This document shows, piece by piece, positions 1 to 8,022 of a stretch of 31,000 nucleotides of DNA. The stretch is from Anammoximicrobium sp032229885 (GTDB taxonomy: Bacteria > Planctomycetota > Planctomycetia > Pirellulales > Pirellulaceae). Every line of letters begins with the position of its first letter. Position 1 is the stretch's first letter. The translations under genes and the position numbers were made by a program. The stretch is from the NCBI GenBank assembly GCA_032229885.1, contig JAVYAJ010000239.1:1-31000 (forward strand). The letters are read 5' to 3'. The notes beneath the pieces are model-generated. The model saw only the letters and a program-made list of their open reading frames with translations, searched no databases and was not told where the DNA came from.

Positions 1-58
1 ACCTAACATGGTCCAGTGCCAACAACACAGAAGTGTAGTGTACGGGTCAGTGTACAAG

Positions 59-79
59 ATGCGCGCACGGTGCGCGCAT
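59..79. repeat. Perfect 9-bp inverted repeat upstream of ilvD
   Basis: ATGCGCGCA (59-67) and TGCGCGCAT (71-79) are perfect inverted copies around a 3-nt CGG loop. The hairpin lies about 175 bp before the ilvD start and has no T-run after it, so it is not a classical terminator for the + strand. It may end an upstream transcript that lies outside the window, or be a protein-binding site. The rest of 1-252 shows no convincing gene. Confidence 0.4.
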
Positions 80-252
80 GATACGAGCTAAGACTCTAAA
101 GCGCGTCCGCGAGCCAAGTCCATGTCGCGCACGAGGGCCACGCTCCACGCGTGGCCGTTGCGTCCATCGGCGGCGCGGCCCCTTGCTCCGGCCGGTTCTC
201 GCTAGTAGACTTGTCCGGCTTGTTTAGCCGTTTATTCCACGGAGAATGCCCG

Positions 253-1935
253 ATGGCGAATATCCTCAACCGTTACAGCTCTCAGATCACCCAGCCCGCC
301 GAGCACGGCAGTTCTCAGGCGATGCTCCATGCCACGGGGCTGAGCGACGCAGACTTGAACAAGGCTCAGGTCGGGATCGCCAGTATGTGGTTCGAAGGCA
401 ACCCCTGCAATATGCACTTGAACGATCTAGCGGCGTTCGTCAAAGAGGGCGTCGTCGCGGCGGGGCTGGTCGGGATGCGTTTCAACACGATCGGCGTGTC
501 GGACGGCATCTCGATGGGCACCGACGGAATGAGTTTCTCGCTGCAATCTCGCGACCTGATCGCCGACTCGATCGAGACGGTCATGGCTGCCCAGTGGTAC
601 GACGCGCTGGTGACCATCCCGGGTTGCGACAAGAACATGCCCGGATGTCTGATCGCGATGGGGCGGCTGAATCGTCCGGCGCTGATGGTCTATGGCGGCA
701 CGATCGAGCCGGGCCATTTGGAGAGCGGCCAGCCGCTGGACATCGTGTCGGCGTTCGAAAGCTACGGCCAGTTGCTCAGCGGCAAGATCGACCGCAAGAC
801 CCGCGACGAGATCGTCTGTCACGCGTGTCCGGGCGCGGGGGCGTGCGGCGGCATGTACACGGCCAACACGATGGCCTCGGCGATCGAAGCGATGGGGATG
901 AGCTTGCCGTATAGCGCGTCGATCCCGGCCGTCCATCCGGCCAAGGCCGATGAATGCCGGGCGGCCGGGCATGCGATCCGCCGGATGTTGGAACTGGATC
1001 TTCGGCCGCGCCAGATCATGACTCGACAGGCGTTCGAAAACGCGATCGTGACGCTGATCGCGTTGGGCGGCTCGACCAATGCCGTGCTGCATCTGCTGGC
1101 GATGGCCAAAGCGGTCGACGTCCCGTTGCAGATCGGCGATTTTCAGGACATCACCAACCGGACGCCCGTGCTGGGCGACCTGCGTCCCAGCGGCAAGTAC
1201 GTCCAGGAAGACTTGCACAACGTGGGCGGCGTGCCGGCCGTGATGAAAGAGCTGCTCGCGCGCGGGCTGCTGCATGGCGACTGTCTGACGATCACCGGCA
1301 AGACTGTGGCCGAAAATCTCGCCGACCTGCCGGGGCTGACGCCGGGCCAGCAGGTCGTGCTGCCGTTCGAGAACCCGGTCAAGAAAACGGGGCATATTCG
1401 CATCTTGCACGGCAATCTGGCCCCCGAAGGCGCCGTCGCCAAGATCACGGGAAAAGAGGGCTTGCGATTTACCGGCGTCGCGCGCCCGTTCGACTGTGAA
1501 GAGGACATGCTCGAAGGACTCAAACAGGGCAAGATCCAGAAGGGCGACGTCGTCATCATTCGCTACGAAGGCCCCAAGGGCGGCCCGGGGATGCCGGAGA
1601 TGCTGTCACCGACGAGCGCGATCATCGGGGCCGGCTTGGGCCACGAAGTGGCGCTGATCACCGACGGTCGGTTCTCCGGCGGATCGCACGGTTTTATCGT
1701 CGGCCACGTCTGCCCCGAAGCGCAAGAGGGCGGTCCGATTGCCTTGGTCCGCGAGGGCGATTCGATCACGATCGACGCCGAGGAAAACATCATGCAGGTG
1801 AACGTCGCGGACGACGAACTGGCCCGCCGCAAGGCCGAGTGGAAAATGCCGCCGTACCGGGCCACCCGTGGAACGTTGTACAAGTACATCAAGCTGGTCG
1901 GCAGCGCATCCGAAGGGTGCGTGACGGACGCATGA
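253..1935 (+). CDS. ilvD: Dihydroxy-acid dehydratase
   Basis: The enzyme dehydrates 2,3-dihydroxy-3-methylbutanoate and the methylpentanoate analogue to 2-oxo acids, the third common step of valine, leucine and isoleucine synthesis in the cytosol. The 560-residue length is normal for IlvD/Edd family proteins. The three Fe-S ligand positions are visible: Cys52 in EGNPCNMHL, Cys125 in PGCDKNMPGC and Cys198 in GAGACGGMYTANTM. The C-terminal part has GPKGGPGMPEML and DGRFSGGSHG, both family hallmarks. The ATG at 253 is chosen over an upstream in-frame start at 151 because a GGAG at 241-244 sits 8 nt before it, and because the family N-terminus (NRYSSQIT) begins here. The next gene overlaps its stop codon (ATGA), which suggests translational coupling. 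Nothing in the sequence suggests damage. Confidence 0.96.
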   Translation: MANILNRYSSQITQPAEHGSSQAMLHATGLSDADLNKAQVGIASMWFEGNPCNMHLNDLAAFVKEGVVAAGLVGMRFNTIGVSDGISMGTDGMSFSLQSRDLIADSIETVMAAQWYDALVTIPGCDKNMPGCLIAMGRLNRPALMVYGGTIEPGHLESGQPLDIVSAFESYGQLLSGKIDRKTRDEIVCHACPGAGACGGMYTANTMASAIEAMGMSLPYSASIPAVHPAKADECRAAGHAIRRMLELDLRPRQIMTRQAFENAIVTLIALGGSTNAVLHLLAMAKAVDVPLQIGDFQDITNRTPVLGDLRPSGKYVQEDLHNVGGVPAVMKELLARGLLHGDCLTITGKTVAENLADLPGLTPGQQVVLPFENPVKKTGHIRILHGNLAPEGAVAKITGKEGLRFTGVARPFDCEEDMLEGLKQGKIQKGDVVIIRYEGPKGGPGMPEMLSPTSAIIGAGLGHEVALITDGRFSGGSHGFIVGHVCPEAQEGGPIALVREGDSITIDAEENIMQVNVADDELARRKAEWKMPPYRATRGTLYKYIKLVGSASEGCVTDA

Positions 1936-3113
1936 GTCTCCCGCTGCCCACCGCCCAGAACGTAGGCGAGCCGTCGGCCGTCCGGCGATCTGACGTCCAG
2001 CGCGCAGGTCCGTCTGCGGATGACGCTGGCTCGCCCGCGCATGCCTCGGGTCCGTCTGCGCTTCGACCGTTGCGGATCGGCGATGTGGCCATTGGTTTTC
2101 CGGTGGTCCAAGCCGCGTTGTCCGGGTACAGCGACTGGCCGATGCGCGTGGTGGCGCGCCGTTTGGGCGCCGCGTACGCGCTGTGCGAGGTGATGCTGGA
2201 CCAGTTTCTGCTGACGGTCAAGTTGCGCCAGCGGACGCGTCATTTTCTGTACCTGAGCGATGAAGACCACCCGGTGGGCGGCCAGTTGATGGGCGCCGAG
2301 CCGGAGCAGTTCGCGGCGGGCGCGACGCGGCTGGCGCAGGCCGGATTCGACGTGATCGACATCAATTTCGGGTGCCCGGTGCGCAAGGTATTGGGCCGAT
2401 GTCGAGGCGGGTTTCATTTGAGCCAGCCAGAGGTCGCCTTGGAGATCGTTCGCCGCACGCGCGACGCGGTCCCGGCGGCGATCCCGGTGACCGTCAAGAT
2501 GCGCCGCGGGATCGACGACACGACGGAGAGTCGCGACAAGTTTTTCACGATCTTGGACGGCGCGTTTGCGGCGGGCGTCACGGCGGTGACCGTCCATGCT
2601 CGCACGGTTCGGCAGCGGTACGACGGCCCCAGCTACTGGCCCTTTTTGGCCGAGGTCAAACGTCATGTGGGATCTCGAACCGTGCTGGGCAGCGGCGACC
2701 TCTTTTCCGCGCAAGCCTGTCTGGACATGATTCGACAAACCGGGATCGATGGGGTTACGGTGGCTCGCGGGGCGATCGGCAACCCGTGGCTCTTTGCCCA
2801 GGCTCGGGCGCTGGTGGCCGGCCAGCCGCTGGCGCCGCCCACGGTGCATCACCAACGGAACGTCATTCGCGAGCACTACCGGCTGGCGGACGAGCTGTAC
2901 GGCGAGCGGCTGGCCGGCCCGCTGATGAGAAAGTTCGGGATCAAGTATTCGATGCTTCACCCGTGCGCCGACCAGGTGCGTGCAGCCTTTATTCAGGCCC
3001 GCACACGGCCCGACTGGGAGGCGGTCTTGGCCCGCTGGTACGCCGATGATTCGCCGGGCCGATTTCCGAGCCCGCCGACCGACGCTTGTCACGCAGCGCC
3101 AGACCACGAATAA
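1932..3113 (+). CDS. dus: tRNA-dihydrouridine synthase (Dus/DusB-like)
   Basis: An FMN-dependent reductase of uridines in tRNA (Dus family, TIM barrel), 393 residues. Visible family features are AALSGYSDWPMR near the barrel start, QLMGAEPEQFA, and the active-site segment DINFGCPVRKV with the proton-donor Cys. Also present are TVKMRRG, TVHARTVRQRY and LGSGDL, followed by DGVTVARGAIGNPWLF, which binds the flavin phosphate. The usual glycine/alanine stretch after the active Cys reads GRCRGGFHL. The start overlaps the ilvD stop by 4 bp. The first ~45 residues (to about LRPLRIGDV) are low-complexity, do not belong to the Dus fold and are encoded by DNA with an inverted repeat. The true start could be later, but there is no convincing alternative ATG before the domain. 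Target uridines cannot be assigned from sequence. Confidence 0.9.
   Translation: MSLPLPTAQNVGEPSAVRRSDVQRAGPSADDAGSPAHASGPSALRPLRIGDVAIGFPVVQAALSGYSDWPMRVVARRLGAAYALCEVMLDQFLLTVKLRQRTRHFLYLSDEDHPVGGQLMGAEPEQFAAGATRLAQAGFDVIDINFGCPVRKVLGRCRGGFHLSQPEVALEIVRRTRDAVPAAIPVTVKMRRGIDDTTESRDKFFTILDGAFAAGVTAVTVHARTVRQRYDGPSYWPFLAEVKRHVGSRTVLGSGDLFSAQACLDMIRQTGIDGVTVARGAIGNPWLFAQARALVAGQPLAPPTVHHQRNVIREHYRLADELYGERLAGPLMRKFGIKYSMLHPCADQVRAAFIQARTRPDWEAVLARWYADDSPGRFPSPPTDACHAAPDHE
1965..2035. repeat. Inverted repeat within the Dus N-terminal extension
   Basis: GGCGAGCC at 1965-1972 and GGCTCGCC at 2028-2035 form an 8-bp inverted pair bounding a 71-bp segment. GGTCCGTCTGCG occurs at 2007-2018 and again at 2049-2060. 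The segment encodes the non-conserved head of the Dus protein. It resembles a small REP/MITE-like insertion that has stayed in frame, but no genome-wide copies can be checked here. Confidence 0.3.
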
Positions 3114-3121
3114 TCGAGGCT

Positions 3122-3991
3122 ATGGGAAACTCGGCTGCGCAGCTCGATACGACGATCCAGATTGTCACGCCGGAAAACATCGCGTTCGACTATCAGATTG
3201 CGGGACCGTTTCGGCGTTTCCCGGCGTACCTGATCGACCTGATGATCCGCGGTGCGATCCTGATTCTGCTGGGGATCGCGTTGTCCGTGCCACCGGGCTC
3301 CGGCGGCGACTCGCTGGGAACCGCACTCGGTTTGATCGCGATGTTCCTGCTCGAATGGTTCTACGGCGGGTTCTTCGAGACCTACTGGAACGGCCAAACG
3401 CCGGGCAAAAGAGCGCTGGGCCTTCGGGTGGTGACGGTCGACGGCCAGCCGATCAACGGAATGCAGGCGGTGCTCCGCAATGTGCTGCGAACGGTCGACC
3501 TGTATCCGATGTTGTCGTTGGAGATGTTCGGTTTGCCCTTGACGATCTACATTCTGCCGACATTCATGGTCGGGCTGGTTGCGATGTCGCTCAGCCGCCG
3601 CTTTCAACGGACGGGCGACCTGGTGTGCGGCACGATGGTGGTCGTCGAAGAGCGGTACGGATTGAAGGGCGTAGCTCGGATCGAAGACGATCGCGTGGCT
3701 CGGTTGGCCCAGATGATCCCGCCCGAGTTCCGCGTCAGCCGCAGCTTGGCCGCCAGCCTGGCCACGTATGTCGAGCGGCGGCCGTTCATGCCTGCGGGGC
3801 GACGAAGTGAGGTTGCCGGACATCTGGCGCGGCCGTTGTTGGAGCGGTTTGACATGCGGCGAGACACGAATTACGACTTGCTCTTATGTGCGTTGTACTA
3901 CCGGACGTTCGTCGCCGAGCGTCTCTCGGACGGCAAGCCGTCCGGCGCTCGCGCCGCCGCGGCGTCGGGGCCTCGATCGGCAGTGCGGTAG
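3122..3991 (+). CDS. RDD family membrane protein
   Basis: A 289-residue integral membrane protein with an RDD domain in its N-terminal half. It begins after RRFPAYLIDLMIRG with a hydrophobic helix. A second pair of helices brackets the family-typical GQTPGKRALGLRVVTVDG at about residues 90-108. The C-terminal ~100 residues are soluble and charged, and end in an Ala/Arg-rich tail. The ATG at 3122 is preceded by GAGG at 3115-3118. An in-frame upstream start at 3086 would lie inside the Dus gene. RDD proteins are often transporters or membrane partners of unknown substrate. The gene opens a block with SpoIIM, DUF4129 and DUF4350 genes that recurs in planctomycetes, so a shared membrane function is inferred; no substrate can be named. 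Confidence 0.87.
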   Translation: MGNSAAQLDTTIQIVTPENIAFDYQIAGPFRRFPAYLIDLMIRGAILILLGIALSVPPGSGGDSLGTALGLIAMFLLEWFYGGFFETYWNGQTPGKRALGLRVVTVDGQPINGMQAVLRNVLRTVDLYPMLSLEMFGLPLTIYILPTFMVGLVAMSLSRRFQRTGDLVCGTMVVVEERYGLKGVARIEDDRVARLAQMIPPEFRVSRSLAASLATYVERRPFMPAGRRSEVAGHLARPLLERFDMRRDTNYDLLLCALYYRTFVAERLSDGKPSGARAAAASGPRSAVR

Positions 3992-4018
3992 GGCGGGATT
4001 CTCACGGAGCAGGAACCC

Positions 4019-5002
4019 TTGAAAGTCGCGGAACTTCTCGATCTACGTCGTCCGAGTTGGAGCGAGTTGGAACGGCTGTGCGACCGTCTGGCGAGCGGCC
4101 GATTGCGGTCTCTGGACGCCGCCGACGTGTCGCGATTCGCGGCTCTGTACCGCGCCGCCTGCGCGGACCTCGCCTTGGCCGACGCCTCGCAATTGCCGCC
4201 GAACACCGTCCAGTATCTGCATCGCCTAGTCGGCCGCGCGCACAACCAACTGTATCGGACGCGTCGCTTTGCGTTTGGCACGTGGAGCCGCGTATTGTTC
4301 GAAGAAGTCCCGCGGCGAATCTTTCGAGATCGCTGCGTCCAACTGGCGTTTTGTCTGTTCTGGAGCCTGTTCTTGGTGTCCGCTTTTCTGGCCTACCAGC
4401 AGACCCTGTGGCCGGAATACGCCGAGGCCATGCTGACGCGCGAGGGGATTCGAGGGTTGGAGTCCAGCTTTCAGAATCCGGTCGACGGGCGCAGCCCGGA
4501 CAGCGGGCTGATGATGGTGGCCCTCTACATCCAACACAACACGGGGATCGGGCTGAAATGTTTTGCCGGTGGCCTGGCCGTGATTCCCGGAATCTTTGTG
4601 ACCGCGTTCAATGCGGCGTTTCTCGGCGCCGCGTTCGGGTATATGGCGCGGCCCGATGTCGTCCAGGGACAGAACTTCTTCCAGTTCGTGACGGCGCATG
4701 GACCATACGAACTGACGGCGATCGTACTGTCGGCCGGAGCGGGGCTGAGGCTGGGGCTGAGTTGGCTTGCGCCGGGCCGCTGGAGCCGGCTGGCATCGCT
4801 GCGGCGAACCGCGGAACAGACGCTGCCGCTGATGGGCGCCGCGATGGCCATGTTTTTCTGCGCCGCGCTGGTCGAAGGGCTGATCTCGCCGTCTCGACTG
4901 CCGTATTGGTCCAAGGCGGCCGTCGCGATCGTCTCGACCGGGATGCTCGTATTCTATTTCGTCGGTCTCGGAGTCTCCGGCAGGGCGAAGCATGCAGTTT
5001 GA
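4019..5002 (+). CDS. Stage II sporulation protein M-like (SpoIIM/DUF95) membrane protein
   Basis: A 327-residue protein starting at TTG 4019, with GGAG at 4006-4009 before it. The first ~115 residues are soluble. They are followed by about five hydrophobic segments, including LAFCLFWSLFLVSAFLAYQQ, the Gly-rich GGLAVIPGIFVTAFNAAFLG and a C-terminal AIVSTGMLVFYFVGLGV. The motif HGPYE (His227 to Glu231) followed by a small-residue helix is the signature of the SpoIIM/DUF95 family. In non-sporulating bacteria these proteins sit next to RDD and DUF4129 genes and are not sporulation factors; their role there is not established. The gene lies 27 bp after RDD and overlaps the next gene by 11 bp, so it is almost certainly cotranscribed. 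Confidence 0.85.
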   Translation: MKVAELLDLRRPSWSELERLCDRLASGRLRSLDAADVSRFAALYRAACADLALADASQLPPNTVQYLHRLVGRAHNQLYRTRRFAFGTWSRVLFEEVPRRIFRDRCVQLAFCLFWSLFLVSAFLAYQQTLWPEYAEAMLTREGIRGLESSFQNPVDGRSPDSGLMMVALYIQHNTGIGLKCFAGGLAVIPGIFVTAFNAAFLGAAFGYMARPDVVQGQNFFQFVTAHGPYELTAIVLSAGAGLRLGLSWLAPGRWSRLASLRRTAEQTLPLMGAAMAMFFCAALVEGLISPSRLPYWSKAAVAIVSTGMLVFYFVGLGVSGRAKHAV

Positions 5003-5873
5003 CCGCACGAGGATCGCGGTTCGGCCGCGCGGATTCTTGGAGATGCTCGACCTGTCGCTGCTCGTGCTGCGCGAGTACGCGGGCCCGCTGAGCGTGGCCA
5101 TGCTGATGGGCGTCGCGCCGCTGATGGCGGTGAACTGGCTGCTCCTCGGCTGGATGGTCGACACGGGCGATGTCGAATCCGCAACGCCCTGGCGGTTCCT
5201 ATATCACCTGTCGCTGCAGATCTATCTGCAAGCGCCGCTGGCCGGCGTGTTTGCCACGGCGTATCTGGGGCAGGCCGTGTTTCTGGACGCGCCGCGGCTG
5301 GCGGACGAAGCGCGCAACGTCCTGCGGATGCTGCCGCGGCTTGCCTGGTGCCATCTGGTCATGCGCGGCGTCGGCGCGGGATGGGTGTTGGCCCTGCTGA
5401 TCTACCGTCAGGGGCCGTTCAACGAAGGGGTGGAGGTCTTTTTTCTCTGGTTGCTGGTCGGGTGGATCGGCCTTGTCCGGGCCATTCGCCCGTTCAGCAA
5501 CGAGATCATCCTCCTCGAGCGTTGCCCGCTGACGTCGCGGAGCGTTCACGTCGTCACGGTCGGACGCCGCGGCTGGGAGCTGCGCGCCGCCGATGGCGGT
5601 CGATGGTTCAGCCGGTGGGTCGGCCTGTCGCTGGTGGGCGTCCTGCTGAGCTTGTCGGCCTATGGTACGATGTATTTCGTGGTCAGCGTGGTCCTCGAGG
5701 ATTGGAGCCGAGCCGGGATGTTGGCGCCCTATCTGCTGCCGCTGACGATGTGGGGCGTCGCGGGCGTGTTCACGGTCTTCCGTTTTCTCGCTTATCTCGA
5801 CGCGCGGATTCGTCAGGAAGGTTGGGAGGTGGAACTGCGATTGCGGGCCGAGGTGACGCGTCTGGCTGAATGA
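4992..5873 (+). CDS. Hypothetical multi-pass membrane protein
   Basis: I do not recognise a named family in this 293-residue protein. It shows about six hydrophobic segments: residues ~28-55 (with SVAMLMGVAPLMAVNWLLLG), a short one around QAPLAGVFATAYLG, one at GWVLALLIY, and VFFLWLLVGWIGLV. Two more follow near the C-terminus, in VGLSLVGVLLSLSAYGTMYF and YLLPLTMWGVAGVFTVF. It starts inside the end of the SpoIIM-like gene (11-bp overlap) and ends 18 bp before the DUF4129 gene. Position and topology suggest it is a membrane subunit or partner of the products of its neighbours. Confidence 0.82.
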   Translation: MQFDRTRIAVRPRGFLEMLDLSLLVLREYAGPLSVAMLMGVAPLMAVNWLLLGWMVDTGDVESATPWRFLYHLSLQIYLQAPLAGVFATAYLGQAVFLDAPRLADEARNVLRMLPRLAWCHLVMRGVGAGWVLALLIYRQGPFNEGVEVFFLWLLVGWIGLVRAIRPFSNEIILLERCPLTSRSVHVVTVGRRGWELRAADGGRWFSRWVGLSLVGVLLSLSAYGTMYFVVSVVLEDWSRAGMLAPYLLPLTMWGVAGVFTVFRFLAYLDARIRQEGWEVELRLRAEVTRLAE

Positions 5874-5891
5874 GCAGGCGATCAGGCCTGA

Positions 5892-6644
5892 GTGTCGATC
5901 GACGGTGTGGGCAGGATGGATGGGATGGACAGTGTCAATCGCGAGGCGGTGGATGCGGGCCGCGAGGCATTACAGGGGCCGGTGCGGTTTCCCTGGTATG
6001 ATCCGCAGCGCGACGGGCTGCGCCGCGTCGACGTCCAGCCTCCGGCCGACTCGGCCATTCATCGCCGCTCGACGTGGCAAGCCGAGTGGACAACCGACGC
6101 GTCGCCGACGGACGATCATCCGTCGGCCAGCGGTCTACAGACGGTGTTCGAGGTTTTGTTGTGGACCAGCGTGCTGGGCCTGTTGGCATGGCTGACGTAT
6201 CTATTGGTGCGATACTATTTGAAGCAGCAAGCGGGCGATGCGGCGGACGAGCCGGTCGCGGAAAACCGGCAGGTTCAAGACGATGTGATCGAGAACCTGC
6301 CGTTCGACATCGCGCGCCCGCCGGCGGATCTGTTGGGCGAAGCCCGCCGGCTGTACGAGACGGGCGCGTATGGTCAAGCGCTCGTGTATCTGTTCAGTTA
6401 CCAGTTGGTCCAGTTGGATCGTAGCCAAGCGATTCGCTTGGAACGGGGCAAGACGAACCGACAGTACCTGCGCGAGCTGCGGCATCGCCCCGAGCTGCGC
6501 GGCTTGTTCGAGCCGACCATGATCGCGTTCGAGCAGGTGTTTTTCGGCCACTATCGCTTGGATCGCGCCGGTTTCGAACGATGTTGGGAACGGCTCGACC
6601 AGTTTCAACGCCGCCTTTCGGAGAGCTTGCGAACCAATGGCTAA
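5892..6644 (+). CDS. DUF4129 domain-containing membrane protein
   Basis: A 250-residue protein with one transmembrane segment around residues 80-105 (VLLWTSVLGLLAWLTYLLV). It has a C-terminal cytoplasmic domain of DUF4129 type from about residue 145: EARRLYETGAYGQALVYLF, then TNRQYLRELR and FGHYRLDRAGFE. The DUF4129 domain has a helical, TPR-like look. The GTG at 5892 is taken as start, but the in-frame ATGs at 5916 and 5925 are alternatives and none has a strong ribosome-binding site. The gene overlaps the start of the next gene by 8 bp. Such proteins are found with DUF4350, RDD and MoxR/DUF58 genes. The function is unknown; an envelope-related role is inferred from membership in this cluster. 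Confidence 0.85.
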   Translation: MSIDGVGRMDGMDSVNREAVDAGREALQGPVRFPWYDPQRDGLRRVDVQPPADSAIHRRSTWQAEWTTDASPTDDHPSASGLQTVFEVLLWTSVLGLLAWLTYLLVRYYLKQQAGDAADEPVAENRQVQDDVIENLPFDIARPPADLLGEARRLYETGAYGQALVYLFSYQLVQLDRSQAIRLERGKTNRQYLRELRHRPELRGLFEPTMIAFEQVFFGHYRLDRAGFERCWERLDQFQRRLSESLRTNG

Positions 6645-8022
6645 GCAACGCGCGGACGCAGCGCCTCGAACGAGCGGCCGGCGAACGGCGACGGCCTACG
6701 ACGTGGCGCGGTTGTACAGCGTGAGTCTGGCCCTCGCCTCGGTGGCCTGTTGGTCCGGCTGCGGATCTCGGGACATCGACCAGACGTATGGCAAACGGCG
6801 CGGGGCAACCGGCGAAGCGAGCGTCAACGGCACGGCGGTGCTGGCCGGAATGTTCGAACGGGCCGGATACACAGTTCGCTCGCGCGAGTACCTGTCTCCA
6901 CGGGCCGACGATTTCGATGTCATCGTCTGGTTTCCCGACGACTTTCGTGCGCCCCGCGAAGATGCGCAGGCTTTCTTGGAAAACTGGCTTGCTCGGGGGC
7001 GCGGCCGCACCGTGATCTATGTGGGTCGCGACTATGACGCGGCGACCGACTATTGGGAGTACGCTTCGCGAGATGCACCGCCGGCCCAGGCAGTCGAGAT
7101 TCTGCGTCGGCTGGCTCTCTCACGCGCGACGCATGCGGCGGCGCGAACGGTCCGATCCGCCGGTCAGCAGTGCCGCTGGTTTCGCGTTCGACATGATCAG
7201 TCCGGCCGTGCGGAGGGCCGACGCCGGGAGGACGGAAAGCCTGTGGCCAGCCATGTGTTCGCGAGCGGACCGTTTCGCGCCGCGGTGCGCGAATCGGGGG
7301 CGAACGAAGACGTTGGACCGGGCGAAAGCGATCACCGAACCGCTGACGAGCGCTCAGATCTAGGGCGACGCGAATTGCGCTCGACGGGGGTGCGCGGGGC
7401 GTTGACCTCGCTGCACCTAGCGCCGCATCGCAAGCCCGTCGAGGCCCCATTCGACGACTTGTTGGCCGCCCGGACCTGGCTGTCGTATGACGGTGTTCCG
7501 CTCGTCTGGCAGATCGTGGCCTCGCGTTGGAATGCGGGACAGCTCATCGTCGTTCAGAACGGCTCGTTCCTGTTGAACCTGCCGCTGGTCGATCACGAGA
7601 ATCGGTTGCTGGCGAAACAGTTGATCGAGGCCTGTAAGGTCGACGCCGGGCAGGTCATGTTCTTGGAGACCCGGCGGCGCGGCGTGGACATCTACGACGA
7701 GGAGCCTCGAGCGCGGCAACCAACGGGTTTCGAGGCATTTACCGTGTGGCCGCTGAATGTGATTTTGCTGCACTTCCTGGTCCTGGGGCTGACGCTCGTC
7801 GCCTGCCGCTGGATGGTATTCGGCCGACCGCACGAATTGCCGCGGCCGCCCGTTTCAGATTTCGGCTGCCACGTCGCCGCGTTGGGCCAACTGTTGGGCG
7901 AGACGCGGGATCGCGCGTATGCCGACGCCCGCCTGGCCGAGTACCGACGCCGGATCGCGCCGGATCGATCGCTCGGCGACGCTATACCGGCTTCGAAGCC
8001 GCCAGCCAGCGACGAAAAATGA
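6637..8022 (+). CDS. DUF4350-like domain-containing protein, possibly with an internal frame disruption
   Basis: A 461-residue reading frame. Near the N-terminus a hydrophobic stretch ends in ACWSGCGS, which could be a lipoprotein-type signal or a membrane anchor. The DUF4350-like domain follows, with FERAGYTVRSREYLSPRADD, DVIVWFPDDF, GRTVIYVGRDYDAATDYW and, after a gap, GQLIVVQNGSFLLNLPLVDH. A second membrane helix (NVILLHFLVLGLTLVAC) lies near residue 375. Between about 7180 and 7370 the frame loses its coding character: the text becomes Arg/Gly/Glu-rich. The +1 frame there gives WFAFDM with higher third-position GC (about 79% against 65% by hand count over 62 codons). A pair of compensating indels, in the genome or in the assembly, would explain this. 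If real, the protein may be impaired. Confidence 0.75.
   Translation: MAKQRADAAPRTSGRRTATAYDVARLYSVSLALASVACWSGCGSRDIDQTYGKRRGATGEASVNGTAVLAGMFERAGYTVRSREYLSPRADDFDVIVWFPDDFRAPREDAQAFLENWLARGRGRTVIYVGRDYDAATDYWEYASRDAPPAQAVEILRRLALSRATHAAARTVRSAGQQCRWFRVRHDQSGRAEGRRREDGKPVASHVFASGPFRAAVRESGANEDVGPGESDHRTADERSDLGRRELRSTGVRGALTSLHLAPHRKPVEAPFDDLLAARTWLSYDGVPLVWQIVASRWNAGQLIVVQNGSFLLNLPLVDHENRLLAKQLIEACKVDAGQVMFLETRRRGVDIYDEEPRARQPTGFEAFTVWPLNVILLHFLVLGLTLVACRWMVFGRPHELPRPPVSDFGCHVAALGQLLGETRDRAYADARLAEYRRRIAPDRSLGDAIPASKPPASDEK

Noticed and set aside
151..252. N-terminal extension of ilvD to 151
   Set aside because: The 34 extra residues are absent from the family, and the ATG at 253 has its own GGAG.
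427..1410. 327-residue minus-strand frame inside ilvD
   Set aside because: Antisense shadow; its composition (Arg, Gln, His, Asp) is that of a reversed GC-rich coding strand.
1563..3107. 514-residue minus-strand open frame opposite ilvD and dus
   Set aside because: Arg/His/Gln-rich with no recognisable domain. It is antisense to two genes with clear family motifs and arises from the GC-rich codon bias.
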